From assembly GCA_950295325.1 (NCBI GenBank), contig OX485809.1:18354001-18418000 (forward strand): a stretch of DNA of 64,000 nucleotides, given 5' to 3'. The notes below the pieces were generated by a model, which worked only from the letters and a program-made list of their open reading frames with translations, was not told where the DNA came from and searched no databases. The position numbers and the translations under genes were made by a program. Origin of the DNA: Polytrichum commune (taxonomy: Eukaryota > Streptophyta > Polytrichopsida > Polytrichales > Polytrichaceae). Positions 46,613-58,771 of the stretch are shown in pieces; within the stretch, counting starts at the first letter, position 1; the number at the start of each line of letters is the position of its first letter.

Positions 46613-48067
46613 TTAGAAGATCCGCCAACTGTTGCTTTTTGTGTGAATGTAGAATACATCTATCTGCTTCCGTTCATACTTTTCCCGAATGAGATAATAT
46701 TTTGTCTCAATATGCTTGGTCTGTTTGTGGTGTTTGGGGTTTTTTACTAACTGAATAGCCCCTTGGTTATCAGAAAAGATGGGTGTAGGGTTTTGAGAAG
46801 AAAAACCAAGACTGTGTATAAGGCGACGGAGCCAGATAGCCTCCTTGACGGACTCGGCCATTGCAACGAACTCGGCCATTGCAACGAACTCGGCTTCGGT
46901 GGTGGAGTCTGTTGTACAACCATGACGTTTGCTACACCAAGCGATTGCCCCATTGGCAATGAGAAACAAGTAACATGTACGGGACTTGCGATCATCATGA
47001 TCACCGGCGTAATCAACATTGCAGTAGCCACGAAGAGATAAATCTGGTAAGTTTCCATAATAAGAAACACCCATATGAATGGTGCCGGAGAGGTAACGGA
47101 AAATCCGCTTGACAACTGTCCAATGGGATTGATGAGGAGTGCTAGTGAACTTAGCAACCCTGCTGACCGCAAAAGCTATGTCAGGCCGAGTTAACACCAT
47201 GGCATACATGAGGTAGCCAACAACTTCTCGATATGGTATAGACAGAGGAAGAGGAAGATCATCTGGACCCATCGTGGCTTGAAGCGGCATGTGAGTGTCA
47301 GCGGGAGTAGTCACATGGTTTGCTTTTTCTAACTGAAATCGTTGAATGATGTCCGTTATGTAACGAGCTTGGTTAATAAGAATGGTATGAGTAATAGGAT
47401 CTCTGTGAACCTGAAAACCAACATAATAATCCATAGGTCCATGTGTAACTTTGAAGTTGGTATGGAGATGTTGGATAACTGCATCAAGATTGGTCTCACT
47501 TGTGGCGCAAACGATGCCATCATCAACAAATATGCCGACGATAAGGTCGACAAATTGAGTGGCTGTAAGTCGATAATAAACACAAGTGTCTGCATTGCTG
47601 GTAAGAAGGTGATAGAGCTTGAGGAATGTGTCAAATGTATGGTTCCACAACCTACCGGATTGTTTTAATCCATAAAGGCTTTTGAGTAAGGAACATACAT
47701 GAGAAGGGGTTTTGGGGTTAACAAAACCTTCTGGTTGATGCATGTATATCCGAGTTGTAAGATCACTGTTGAGATATGTTGTCCCAATGTCAAATTGATG
47801 CATATGCATGCGTAAAACGGCAGCAATCGCAAAAAGAACGCGCACAGAGTCATGTTTAATAACAGGACTAAAAGTTTCCTTGTAGTCAATGGCGTGTACC
47901 TGACTGTACCCCTTCGCAACGAGTCGAGCCTTATATTTGTCAATGGCACCTATAGATGTGTATTTGATCTTGTAAACCCATTTGCATTGAACAATGGTGC
48001 GACCAGGAGGAGGTGGAACAAGAATCCAGGTACGATTCTCCATTAAGGAGTCATATTCTCGTTCCAT
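46613..48067 (-). pseudogene. Copia reverse transcriptase-RNase H segment
   Basis: A 484-codon frame. The RT part shows WVYKIKY, ARLVAKGYSQ, a FVDDGI active-site box (usual YVDD) and LYGLKQSGRLW. The connection is followed by RNase H with GYCNVDYAGDHDDRKSRTCY, the TTEAEF Glu box, SDNQGAI and HIETKYYLIREK. Within RNase H an 18-bp direct duplication gives EFVAMAEFVAMAES (46855-46890). The frame ends at NSWRIF; the next frame continues the usual C-terminus (LTKPLP, then HLHGLQG). Upstream, coding similarity extends in frame to about 48235 across one TAA stop. Confidence 0.9.
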
Positions 48068-48235
48068 AGCCGCTTTCCATTATGCAGCTTGAGGAGACAT
48101 AGTAGCTTGCTTATATGTTGCCGGTTCTCTGTAAGTTTCAGCTGAATGAATCATATTAGCAAATGAATTGTTTTGTGGTGAAACAGGGGAAACATGTGGA
48201 TCAGGTGTGTCTTGTGTTGAAACAGAGGATGCGGT

Positions 48236-49807
48236 TGTGAGCCCAATAAGGTGCCCACAATTGTTCCTAATCCCAAAAAATCATCGAGATTCATGATTTG
48301 TGACTGCACTAAACAATTAAAAAGGTAAAAAGAGTGTTGTCCTTTGCGTAAACTTAAATTAAGTTAGGGACTAGGCCATGAGTCACTTAGAGGTTAGGAT
48401 TTTTTGTGGAATTGAATTAGGGATTAGTTTGGAGATGAAGAAGTACTTAGGATAACCGGCCTAAAATCAAGGTTTGGTGTTGGAATTAGGCTCCTCACTG
48501 TCCAAATTAGGGGAGGGGGGTAGAGGCAAGAGGTAGAGTTTCTAGAGGTCGGAAAACCAGGGAAGCCCCTGGGGGGAGCTCGGCCAAACAAGGCATGGAA
48601 CTGGAGAGAACTCTCTCTTCTTCGTCGGCGGGTGAGAAAGCGGAGCGGTGGCTGAGGCTGCTGCTAGCGGTGGGGAAAGGCTGGATGCCAGTGTTGGCGA
48701 GGACACAGAGGTGAGGCGGCATAGAGGAGGAGGCCAGGAGGTGAAATTTCACATACGGGTTTGGCTGCGAATTGGCAAAAGGACCAAAGGGAAGAGGGAG
48801 GTAAGGACTGGAGGGTTTAAGGGGGAACCAACGACTGCCGGGGATGCGAGCTCATCCGGCGAGGGAGGTGGAGGAAGTTCCGAATTGAGGAGACTGGGCA
48901 AGGCTGCCCAATCCTTGCTAGGTGAATTCTGCTCACAGAGGCCACCCATGTGGCCAATACGCCATTATGAATCAACGAATTCAATTGAATCTCTGAGGTA
49001 AGGCCGCATCAGGACGGTGAGGTCCCTGGGTTATGCAAACCATTGAGCATTCAAAATTTCGTATTGAGGTTCAAAATCCCAGATCTGGACCAACTTCAGT
49101 GTGTGGATGGATTCGCCCAGTAAGCAGCTGGGTTGCTGCTGGTAGTGAAGCGGCGAATGAGGTTGCAATCCCTCAATGTTGCAGAGGGATGGCGAGGGAG
49201 GCGGCCTCGCTGGAAACTGGTGGAACATGGAGTGGAGGGTGGCCCTGCGGCCGAAGGCCAACTCTGTAAGGGGACTGCCCTCTGGGACGCAATGCGGCTG
49301 CCTGGCAGTAAGGGACTGCAGACTGCACCCTCGGGAAGGATTAGACTAGGGAGGAAGAGTGGCAGTACGACAGATAACTTTGATTAGCCTCTGATAAAAG
49401 GGGGGGGTTAAGGGTAGTGATTTATTAAATCAAAAGCTGGGTGTAGGAGGTGATTAAAACGTGGGGGGGGGGAAATTGATGTAGGGTTAATTAGTGTGCA
49501 ACATTAGGACGGCCCTTAGGCCAAGGGCATCGTCTAGTTTAGTGTAGCGGTTCATCACCGTAAGGTGGGAATCCACATTAGGGTGGAATGATATTTGATT
49601 GGATTGTGTGTGACCATAACCAAAGAGGGGGCTAAGTATTTTTTCAATATTGGTTGCCTATGAAGATTTGAATAAAATATGTCGACATTATAATTGTTGG
49701 AACATCGGAGTGCGAAAATTCCAAGGTTCATAGTACCAAGCGAGTATATGTGGGTCATGTACTCTCACCCGGACTACGACGCATAAGGGTGGGGGTTTAG
49801 GGCTCAC
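48236..49807. mobile_element. 1.57-kb insertion in copia, TGTGAGCCC ends (LTR-like)
   Basis: The insertion starts TGTGAGCCCAATAAGGTGC and ends GGGTTTAGGGCTCACA. Flanks are GCGGT and TCGGT, a 5-bp duplication with one mismatch. Removing the insert with one flank leaves the copia reading frame continuous, which fixes the borders. The left end matches the foldback element at 13576 (TGTGAGCCCAAAATGGTGC). The right end ('cggactacgacgcataagg') resembles the sequence at about 14610. TG..CA ends and a 5-bp duplication suit a solo LTR. The interior includes a GC-rich purine-rich part (48640-49390) with fortuitous open frames. No tRNA primer site or coding domain was seen. Confidence 0.7.
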
Positions 49808-50773
49808 ATCGGTGTAAATATCAATAAAAGATATGTATTTAGGTTGAATAGGTGTATCCGGTAAATGTGAGGAAGAAGGTATATCAAAAGCATATGGGTC
49901 AAATGAAACAGATTCAGGAGAAGAACTGACATGCTTTGTAGATAATTGAGGTGGAATAGGAGAAGGAACATATAGGTTGAGAGAGTCTGCAGGACTATCA
50001 TTTTCAAGGAAAGTTAGAGAATCTGTTGTAGAGGAAACTCCCACTGGATTAATAATGGGAACTGACTGAGGATAGGGTGGAGGTATTGGGGCTACAGGAA
50101 TATCGACGTGCGTAGGCTGCTTCGTCGAGAAAAGGGAGGGTGAGTAAGCGGTGGCTTCATCAAATATCACATCAGAGCTTTCTGAAACAAGGTCTGTGAT
50201 AGGATTCCAAAATCTCCAACCCTTACTCGTGTCGCTATAGCCAACAAATATAACCTGAGATCCTTTTGGTTGAAACTTAGTACGCTTCGACTTATCAATA
50301 AAGATATAAGCAAGAGTACCAAAAGTTCTGAAATGAGAAACACTAGGTTTCATTCTGAACCATAATTCATAAGGAGTCATGAAACCAACCTGGTTGTTGA
50401 TTGTCCGGTTAAGGATGTAGACTGCAGTATGAACAGACTCTGCCTAGAGTTTCAGAGGTAGATTATGAAGATGCAGCATGCATCGGGATGCTTCACAGAT
50501 GGTACGATTGTCTCGTTTAACATACCCGTTCTGTTGGGGGGTATACGATGTGTTGGTATCTCGTAGGGTGCCTTCTCTCTCAAGAAGTAAGTCGAAGTCG
50601 GTGTTACAAAACTCTTTGCCTCGGTCTGTTCGGAGAGTCTTGACTGAATTCCCTGTAATCCGCTCAATAGAGCTTAAGAATTTAAGGAAGAAACGCCAAC
50701 AATCCGCGTCCCTTGGAAAATCAGCAACATCATAGTTAGCACGCTGCAGTTGAACAATTGACAAGGTTTTCAA
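49808..50773 (-). pseudogene. Copia integrase catalytic and C-terminal segment
   Basis: Two frames. 50773-50444 encodes the catalytic core with TDRGKEFCN (second Asp) and SYTPQQNGYVKRDNRTI. In functional copies the residue after NGxx is the third catalytic Glu (NGxxER); here it is Lys. After one stop, 50380 onward encodes TPYELWFRMKPSVSHFRTFG, FIDKSKRTKFQPKG and VGYSDTSKGWRFWNP, the usual GKGY-region continuation, then a Pro/Ser-rich linker broken at 49807 by the insertion. The zinc-binding N-terminus is missing. Confidence 0.85.
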
Positions 50774-51000
50774 GGACTGATAGAGAAACGGATGAACTTA
50801 CCATTCGTCTTGCTAGGGTGTTGCCCTTTTGCCATGCATTTTTTTTCGGCTTCTGGTGCTCCATCTGCTGGTTTAGGAATAGTACCATCCACAAATTAGC
50901 ATCACAAGGAAGAGCAACAACATCTCTCACATAATAACAACACCATAAGAAATCAGCACCACAAGGAAGGTAACAGTGCATGGGGATAATAATGGTTAAC

Positions 51001-53089
51001 AAGAAATGCAAGATGCGTACAGGTTAGGAAACATGAAAATTACTTTGGTAGCTCTAAGTCATCAGAAAGCAGTAGATAAACAACTTGTCTTTCTAGGGTT
51101 AGGTCTAGTTTAGGGTTAATAAGGGCAGGTAGTGCTTAGACCTAGGTTTAGGGTTTAGGGTCCTAGTGACCAGATGAACAAGTGGGAGTGTTGGATGACA
51201 TATTACGAAAGCGGATAAGGGTGAGTACATTTCAATATTTATGTACTCTACTAAGACATGTTTTTAATAAGATAAAATACATATTTTAGAAGAAAAAAAT
51301 AGTGTGAAACGTATGATTACAATTTTGCTTTATTGATTAGCAAGTGGTAATGGGTTACGAATGGTTGGTAATTTATTCAAGGTAGGGTTGAAAATTACTT
51401 CTATCATTGTGAGGGAATGTTGTGAAGCTATTAGTATTCATTTGAGACCGTTAATTTTCAAGAAACTGATTTTCTTAGGATGTAACAAATAACAAAAGAT
51501 TTTAAAATACTTCATGACATTTCATTTATTCTAAGAGCAATAAATGGTAGTTGCATCCTTATTTCAACACCATCTCATGATCTTGTAGCATATTATTGCC
51601 GAAAGGGATATTAATCATGTTTGATACAGAGGGTAGTAGATACATGTTGCAAATTTTACGACTACACTTTTGGATGGGTAGGACGGATTCATGATTGGGT
51701 TATATAAATCAGAAATTAGAAAAAAGACTTTGAAATGTTATTTTTGTCTTACAAATTCATTGGTGATGATACATACCCTGTGAGGCCTTGATATTACTCA
51801 TCATTTGAAGGTGAAAGAGAAATATTGCCTAGAAGAAAAGAAAAGAAAAGAAAAGATATATATATATATATATATTATTGGAATTTTATTTAATCAAGCA
51901 TTCATATGATTGTGGAAATAACATTTGGTATTTTTTAAAAGAATATGACATATATTATTGAAAAGAATTGACATACTACTTCAAAATGCATTTGATGTTT
52001 ATGTTTACATAATTTATGCACTCTAAAAAATGATAAATTCTCTATGGATTAGGCTAAAGAAGTTGAAAAAGAAGTACAAACTAAAGCCAATATATCATTA
52101 AGAAACAATAAAAATAAAAATAAAACTATATATATATATATATGCATTTTAGAATTGTCATTGAGATAAATAAGAAAAATGTAAAAGAATTCACAAGCTC
52201 ATGAAACTACATTTATAAAACTGGGAAAAAATTAATGACGAGAAAAATGGTGCATGTGAATAAATGAATAAACGATTAAAAAATGAAGAATATGTTGGCT
52301 GATTCAATTCGGGTTCATGTATTACTAGCAAAAATATTTTTAAAATATTAGAATCATTAAAAAAATCAAGCTTTCAATTTATCATAAGAAAAAATATATA
52401 ACTTTTGACATTGGTGTTGATATGGTTGTTAATGTTAGTGTACTGTCCATATCCTATGATGAATTGGTTTAGAGTTTAATGTTATTTGTGGTTGTAGCTA
52501 AGACATGCTTTATGACTTAATTGACTTAGTGATATCACTCATCCAAAGCATCATAAAACTTGTCTTTCGTTCTCTAATTGGCCCCAATCCTCAAACCGAT
52601 CGTAATCTGAATTTACAGTTAGGGTACACAAATCTTACCTTGTTTCTTGCCGTTTCTTTGAAATTCATGCTTCATCTCCCCCTTTCAGTGCAATGAGTTG
52701 AAGCACCTCCGAATCCTCCTACATTTGATTTGCCTCTTCTCCTTCTCCTTCTACTTTCACCAGCACCTGTGGTGCATTTTTTGGGAGCAACCTTTTGTTT
52801 AGGAGCAACTATCTTTTTGGAAGATCCTACAATCTCAAAATCCCCTTCTTTACAAATAACCTTCTGTTCTACCCTTTGAAATTTTGTTTATTATAGTATT
52901 TTCTCTAAAGTTTGAGTTGAAAAGGGTTGAAATGCTTCACAAGAATTTGGAGCCCAAATTTTTTTCATTCCCATTACATTTGTTTGGCTACAATAGTAAG
53001 GGTTTTGAGAAAAAATTGTCTATCTTCCCTACTTATGAAACAAATGAGAGAGCAAAAAATTGCAAAAAAAATTAGAGGACTTTGTCCTC
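51001..53089. repeat. AT-rich gene-free region with microsatellites
   Basis: No gene supported. It holds AAAAG units at about 51836-51855, (TA)n at 51857-51876 and 52128-52142, and two TTTAGGG-like units near 51150. Small open frames (52505-53075) are unrecognised. Confidence 0.45.
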
Positions 53090-53480
53090 TAGTGTGAAGG
53101 GTCGATAGTTTGAACTCTTGGTTTCGAGCAATCTGATTGATGGAAATCAACGGCCTCTTGACCTTTGGCCATAATGTGTCAATGAAATCCCACGGCCTCT
53201 CGACTTGGATGGCCATAATGTGAAGCCTCCAAAGGCCAAGCCCAAAGTCCAAAGAAAGAAGGAGCATCCTACTTTATTCCATGCCCAAAACAACCCCTCC
53301 AATCTAATGGCCAAGATCTTGTCAATTTCTAATTTTTTTTCTAATTTTTTTTTAAGGCCTCTCGATCATAGTTTGGCCTCTAATGTGAAGGGTCGTGAGG
53401 CCAAATTCTTGGTTTCTTGCAATTTGATTGGTGGAAATCAACGGCTCTCGACCTTCAACCATAGTGTGAAGCGGACCTTA
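53090..53480. repeat. Dispersed repeat with internal duplication
   Basis: The phrase 'tggaaatcaacggcctctt' at about 53141 recurs as 'tggaaatcaacggctctcg' at about 53434, each preceded by 'ctaatgtgaagggtcg'-like sequence. Parts match the MITE candidate at 45634-45863. Non-coding. Confidence 0.5.
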
Positions 53481-53520
53481 AACATGGGTAATTCAAAGAA
53501 AATTTAGCAATTGGAGCTTA

Positions 53521-53634
53521 GAGCATGGCCAACAACGTTGGGCAACGCGCATGCAAAGGGTAAGAATCTTTGAAGCTTGCCAACGCTGCCAATTTGAGGG
53601 GGGTTGTTGCTTTAATGCCTAGCCCAACAACATG
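53521..53634. repeat. GAGCATG inverted-repeat unit, possible Harbinger end
   Basis: Following TTA, GAGCATGGCCAACAACG pairs with CCCAACAACATGCTC at about 53620-53634. The GAGCAT terminus and TTA flank are Harbinger-like. It may be a small MITE or the 5' terminal region of the element whose transposase lies at 54250-55300. Confidence 0.4.
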
Positions 53635-54249
53635 CTCTTGCCATGTCCTCATCACACCAAACTTTCTGTCTGGTTCTAGCCGTGAAATTACCTGGGACTA
53701 ATAGATGTTGACCCACCACTTTTCACACTATTACAGCCGGAGATGATAAGGGATGGTGTCAAAACTGTGAATAACCCCTCAACCCATTGCTGCGGATGAG
53801 GAACCATGTCTCCACTATGGGATCGCATGTCCCCAAAATTATCAAGGCAACCTTATGCCATGCCCCTCAAGCATCTTTTTCACATATCAACCTTATTTGG
53901 TTTAATATTTGAACCACCCTTGTATCTTATTTATTAGGACATTGTTTGTAGCTATGATTTGGGAGTACATCAAATGTTGTCGTCCTAAACCATTGAAAAT
54001 GCCAACCTTTCTTTTTAAACTTTAAGGACTTTGTTTAGGGTCATTGCTCCACATGGTCATAGTAACCCATATTCTACCTATGAAGCATCTTTCGCTTATG
54101 TTTTTAACATTCAAAATTTTCCGTATAAAATGGTTACGTCTCACTTGTTTGTAAAGTCATCTTCATGTTTTGTATAGTAGGGTTTGAACTTGTGCCCAAT
54201 TAGGATTCAAGGTGTGCCTTTGTTTAATTTCCATGTATAGTTAGAGCAA

Positions 54250-55300
54250 TGTTTGAACAATGGAGAAGGTACAATTGAACCATTGGGGACAATCGAGAGG
54301 ATGAGGAGGAAGAAGAATATACAATGCAACAACTTGTCTTTCAACAACAAGTACATTCTTCAGATGATGAGCATGTCGAGAGAGGTGGTAGTAGGCCCGG
54401 TAGGAATATAAACGTGTATAGGAAGGTCTCTCTTCACACTCAACAATTGCTTGATGACTACTTCTCGGGAACCCCTTTGTTTGATGAAGAATGTTTTTGT
54501 TTTGTCACATATGCCGTATGCACCTTTTCTTGTGCATATTGAATGTGGCTTGTGATTTTGATGATTGTTTCATTTAGAAGGAGAAATGTGTTGGTAAACC
54601 TTGATTATCTTCCTTTCAAAAAATAACTTGTGCAATGTGTGTGTTATCATTGGGTACGTCTACAAAGGCTCAAGAAGAGTATTATAAGATGGGTGAGAGC
54701 ATTGCACGAGAGGCCATTTTATGTCGGTGTAGGGGTGTAAGACATTGTTTTGGGGGTCAATGTTTACATCAACCCACTCATGACGATAATGTGAAACAAA
54801 TGGAGATAAAACAAGGGCATAGATGGCCAAACATGTTTGGTTCCATAGACTAAATGCATTGGAAGTGGAAATTGTGTCCAGTTGCACTCCAACGGTGTTA
54901 CTAGGATAAGACAAAAATAAGAGTATAATCTTGAGGGGTGTGCAATCAAATTCTATGGATGTGGCATGCCTTCCTGAAGCTACATGGGGGTAACAACGAC
55001 ATTAATGTGTTGGATAGATCCCATTTGATATGCAATATTCTTTGTGGTCATGCCAATGATGTTGGATTTTGGGTTAATGGTAAATGGTATGACAAATACT
55101 ACCTTCTCACTGATGGAATGTACCCTAAATGGAGTTGCTTTCTTCAAAGCTTGCAAAACCTTGAAGATCTTCTTCTCCTTTAATTTTTATTTAAAAGCAA
55201 TGGCTCAAAAAAGTTCCCGCAACACTAGTAGGAAGGAGGGTCACTTTGATTTAGGGCCACGACATTTTGTGTTGGAGTTTGAGCTTTGCATAATTTTTCT
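54250..55300 (+). pseudogene. PIF/Harbinger transposase pseudogene
   Basis: Recognisable order: GGSRPGRNINVYRK and QQLLDDYFSGTPLFDEECF (about 54370-54500), typical of the N-terminal part of plant Harbinger nucleases. Then YYKMGESIAREAI (about 54680) and WPNMFGSID (about 54825-54850) with the first catalytic Asp, immediately followed by a TAA stop where Cys-Met-His-Trp is usual; MHWKWK continues after it. LWMWHAFLKLHGGNNDINVL (about 54945-55005) holds the second Asp; GKWYDKYYLLTDGMYPKWSCF follows (about 55083-55145). The region of the third acid is frameshifted and not conserved. Several stops make it inactive. It is a plausible relative of the source of the TTA/TAA elements in this window. 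Confidence 0.8.
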
Positions 55301-55820
55301 TACATGTGTGGGAGTTGTGTCATTTCATTGTCATGCAAAAGGTCAATGAAAGAATGTTCTATATATGTTTAGTTTTATAAATCTTCTAGATCTAGATTTT
55401 GGTGTAAGTCATCTTCCTCATTAACTCTTAAGGTGGGAAAGAGACAATTACTGCATACAAGTGTGTCTTTCATTCATCCAACATAAAAGCACTAAAATAA
55501 CAAATAACAATAAAATATATATATTTATATATATATATAACAATAGATAGTAAACAATAAATCATAAATAATAGATAGTTTACAGTAAATCATAAATCAT
55601 AGACATCAAACAACAAAAACTAACTAATAAATATTAGACAGTAAATAATCGATAGTAGACAATTAAATATCAAAAAATTGATTAAATGTTAAATAGTAGA
55701 AATAAATAGAAGAATTAAAAATATATATTAAATCATATAATTAAAATATATAATTAAAAATAGTAAATAGTAAATAGTGACCTTCATATATAAAGGTTTG
55801 GAATATTATTTTTGTATCAC
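55301..55820. other. AT-rich gene-free spacer
   Basis: Very AT-rich, with 'aaatagtaaatagt'-type short repeats and a TA tract near 55517-55538. No gene. Confidence 0.4.
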
Positions 55821-55821
55821 A

Positions 55822-55985
55822 TGTAGTGTAATGACTTAGTAGCAAACGCCTTTGAGTGGGAGCCACGAGGTTCATGGTTTGAATCCCTTGGCCTTCACCC
55901 TTAGCCTAGCTTTGTAGGTGGTCACGTACCAGGGGTAGGTGGCTAGGTACCAGAGCTATAGTAGGAGTGGACCTACTAGCCACAT
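55822..55985 (+). repeat. tRNA-derived SINE
   Basis: An A box (tgacttagtagc, about 55833) and a B box (ggtttgaatccc, about 55875) are spaced about 42 bp apart, as in pol III tRNA-type promoters. A body of about 100 bp follows, ending near 'cacatatgatttc'. It differs from the SINE at 16891. The 3' limit and duplications were not resolved. Confidence 0.6.
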
Positions 55986-57895
55986 ATGATTTCTTTATAC
56001 ATACACAAAAATAATTTAAATTATCCCTTAAACTTACTACCAAAACTTACACGTAATAAAAATTACCGTAATGGTAAAAATTTGCACATGCGTAAACCAT
56101 GACATGATTTTGACATCCCACTTCCTAAATAATAGGACTGGTCCAGGATGACACCATCTCCATAGTGGTTGCAACCTCTGCAACATGTGTGTTGGTCGCT
56201 AAAAAATGTTAGTTTAATGTCTTTTATGTGCGGGAAAGGACTATGTTTCCTACTAGTGCAAAGATTTTGAAATATATTTTGGACTATGTTGGCTGACCCT
56301 TACAAGCTTTGAAAACAAATGATGTACACAATGTCATGTATACGTGTGTTATGAAGGATGAAAGGGTATGAAGACTTTGAGGACTTTTTGAGATAATCCT
56401 AGACTCCAAAGAGGGTTCAACTTTGAAGACCTCCAACGAGGTATTCCACAAATAGAGGATTCAAATGTATACTATAATGTGTGATGATTTAGTGACACAC
56501 TTGTGGAATGAAAATGATTCAGCCAATTATTGAAATACCTTTAAATAAAAATTATGAATTTGCGTTTATTCCTTTTTGTTCACTTATTTTGGAAATAATG
56601 TAAGTGAAATTTTAAAATGTGATACCGGCTATTGAGGTTTTATTGTTTTTGGTTATAAGTCACTCCTTATTCTATTGAGGTAACAATAAAAAATTTGACA
56701 CCATGAGCACCATTTTATTTTGGATAATCACCTTCTTGTTTATAGATTTGTCCATATTTGTTTGGATGTTGACAATACTATCAACTTGCGTAATTATTTG
56801 TTTGATCCAAGGGTCCCCCCCCCCCCCAAAATTATTTGTGCCATAGGTTGTTCATGTTGACAATTGGATGTTTGTTGGATACTACCTCTTTAAACCAACC
56901 TTGCTTTTATTTATTTATTTATTTATTCCTTTTTACTTCTTATTTAACTTCCCAATGGAATTTATGCATTGGTGCTCATCATTTTTCATGTGCTATGGTC
57001 ATTTGTATGAAAAATTTGGACCTTGTTCATTTGGGTTTATAATGGAAGGGTTTATTGCAATTTGCTTGTATGGTCCAAGATTTTTATTTCTTATTTTTTT
57101 GCTTGTTCAAATCAAGGCAATATGCTTGTTTGGGCTTTTTTTTTCTTTTCTTTTTTTTTGTGGGTTTCAAGGTCTAACGCAACATGCATTCAATCACCTT
57201 AATTTTTTATTGGACAAAAACTAAACATTGGACATCACTAGACTACAAGAACAAAAGCTAAACCCCAAAACCTCACATTTGCAAGGACAAAAGATACACG
57301 TGGGATCGAACACTAAGGAAGGGAGGAATGAAGGATTCAAAAGTTGAGAGTCAATAATAATTGCGTAGCATTCAACTTTGCATCCTCATGCGATTGGACT
57401 ATTCATGGCAGTAATGGGCCTTATTGATTCTAGTGCATAGTGGGGGATGACTCTTGCACCACACTACCTCATAACCAAACACTCTAATTGGGTGGCAACT
57501 CAAATGGAAATGGAATGAATGGGAGATTGGATGGGTGTTAAATATTGCATGGGATAGGATAAAGACAGGCGAGCAATGTATTCGGATGCAAGGCCATGGG
57601 TCCAATCTGTTTCATGCAATGTTGTGATCGCCTCAAATTTTTGGATAAAGCGGCGCCTTTATGGGGGTTTGCATGCAATCAACCTTGTCTCAATCATGGT
57701 GTTTGGATATTGTTTGTGTATGAGTTTCGTAGACAACATCTTGCTCCTCGTCGTGGTCTTCGGTTGCTTGCCTAAAGTCATCCCCGAAGGTCACAAACTT
57801 TGTAGCATGGAGCTACTCCTTTGTGTTAGCCAAGAGAGGGTCTTCATCTCCTTTAGGGTGTATGGGATCATCACCCTCCACATCCTTGATCAAAT
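55986..57895. other. Gene-free intergenic sequence
   Basis: No gene supported. A C tract lies at about 56815-56827 and TTTA units near 56908-56925. Open frames at 56836-57224 are low-complexity and unrecognised. Confidence 0.35.
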
Positions 57896-57899
57896 TCAT

Positions 57900-58771
57900 G
57901 GCTAACATGTTCTTTTGTGTTTGGATTGGTGGGTGACATAGGAGGGTCCGGTGGAGTATTTTCGAATCACACCGACTTGGGGAGGAGCATATGCACATGC
58001 GGCCTTTCGCTCCATGACAACCTTGTCTGCAATCTATTTCTACAACATGGCAAGCTCATGTGATATGCACAATGTGAGCCACTTATGAGCGATTTTGCAT
58101 GTGATATGCAAATTTTCAAGGGTAAACAAATTGATTGCTCTATCTGCTAAACTTTCAGCATTGTTGTTGTAGCAAAATCAACTACATCCCTAGCGTTGGC
58201 CCTAATGGCATGCTCTTTGATCTTGCCTTCATGATGATCAACCTCACTGTGCTTAGCTTTAGGCGAAAGTCATGGTGTAGCATGACAAAGGAGCCTAGTG
58301 TAGGTTGTGAGGGTGGTATGTCGCTGTGATCCATTGGAAAGGGGGCGGCATGCCATTGCAACACCACATCACTTTGACATCGGCTTGAAAATAATATTGA
58401 ACCTCGGATAAGTGCGCAGAAGAACCCAATAAATTTTTTAATACAAAGTTTTTTCCTACCTTTTGTTTGTACAATGCTAGGGCATTGAGAATGTTGTTGT
58501 CCTTCATCATCCTAGAGTCATCCAAGTCTTTGATGGTGTCATAGTATGCATTAAACTTCCCTAAAACCACCTTGATATTTTGACACTTTGTTTCTAGAAA
58601 TCTAGTGGGGTGTTTTGCACTACCATCTAGTTTGTGCCTAGGATAGTGTTGGGCAACATTTGTCCATAAAACATCTTTCTTTTGCCCTATCCCTCTTTTA
58701 GAGTTAGTAGGTGTGTGCATAAAACTCCTACAACATTGTTCTTCCTCTTTTGTGCTACCTTGTTCTTGCAC
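57900..58771 (-). pseudogene. Harbinger-type Myb/SANT accessory ORF remnant
   Basis: The minus-strand frame 58771-58295 encodes a Myb/SANT-like segment: KKDVLWTNVAQHYPRHK, then TRFLETKCQNIKVVLGKFNA and a downstream LNALALYKQKVGKNFVLKN. This follows the W..v...y....R....l..rw..i......f pattern of the DNA-binding ORF that accompanies plant PIF/Harbinger transposases, also widespread as degenerate plant host-like ORFs. Downstream the frame breaks; similarity-like phrases such as KVVMERKAAC near 57990 suggest a C-terminal tail. It converges with the transposase relic at 54250-55300, about 2.6 kb away. Whether both belong to one element is unknown. Confidence 0.5.

Larger units (their letters stand above)
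46450..51000 (-). mobile_element. Defective Ty1/copia retrotransposon
   Basis: Minus-strand order is integrase (about 50770-49808), reverse transcriptase and RNase H (48067-46613, with the tail out of frame to about 46454), the Ty1/copia domain order. A 1,572-bp insertion (48236-49807) splits it. Gag, protease and the integrase N-terminus were not found, and flanking LTRs could not be delimited. Damage includes a stop just before the RT start, a stop after LPLKL, a Glu-to-Lys change at the integrase active site and a C-terminal frameshift. It is a fossil. Confidence 0.85.

Noticed and set aside
48507-49387. Several 70-117-codon frames on both strands
   Set aside because: They lie in the LTR-like insertion in purine-rich, GC-rich sequence and match nothing recognised.
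51140-51165. TTTAGGG repeats as an interstitial telomere
   Set aside because: Only about two units, too few to support a telomeric tract.
55875-55886. B box suggesting a functional tRNA gene
   Set aside because: No complete cloverleaf or acceptor stem can be folded; the A/B boxes fit a SINE better.
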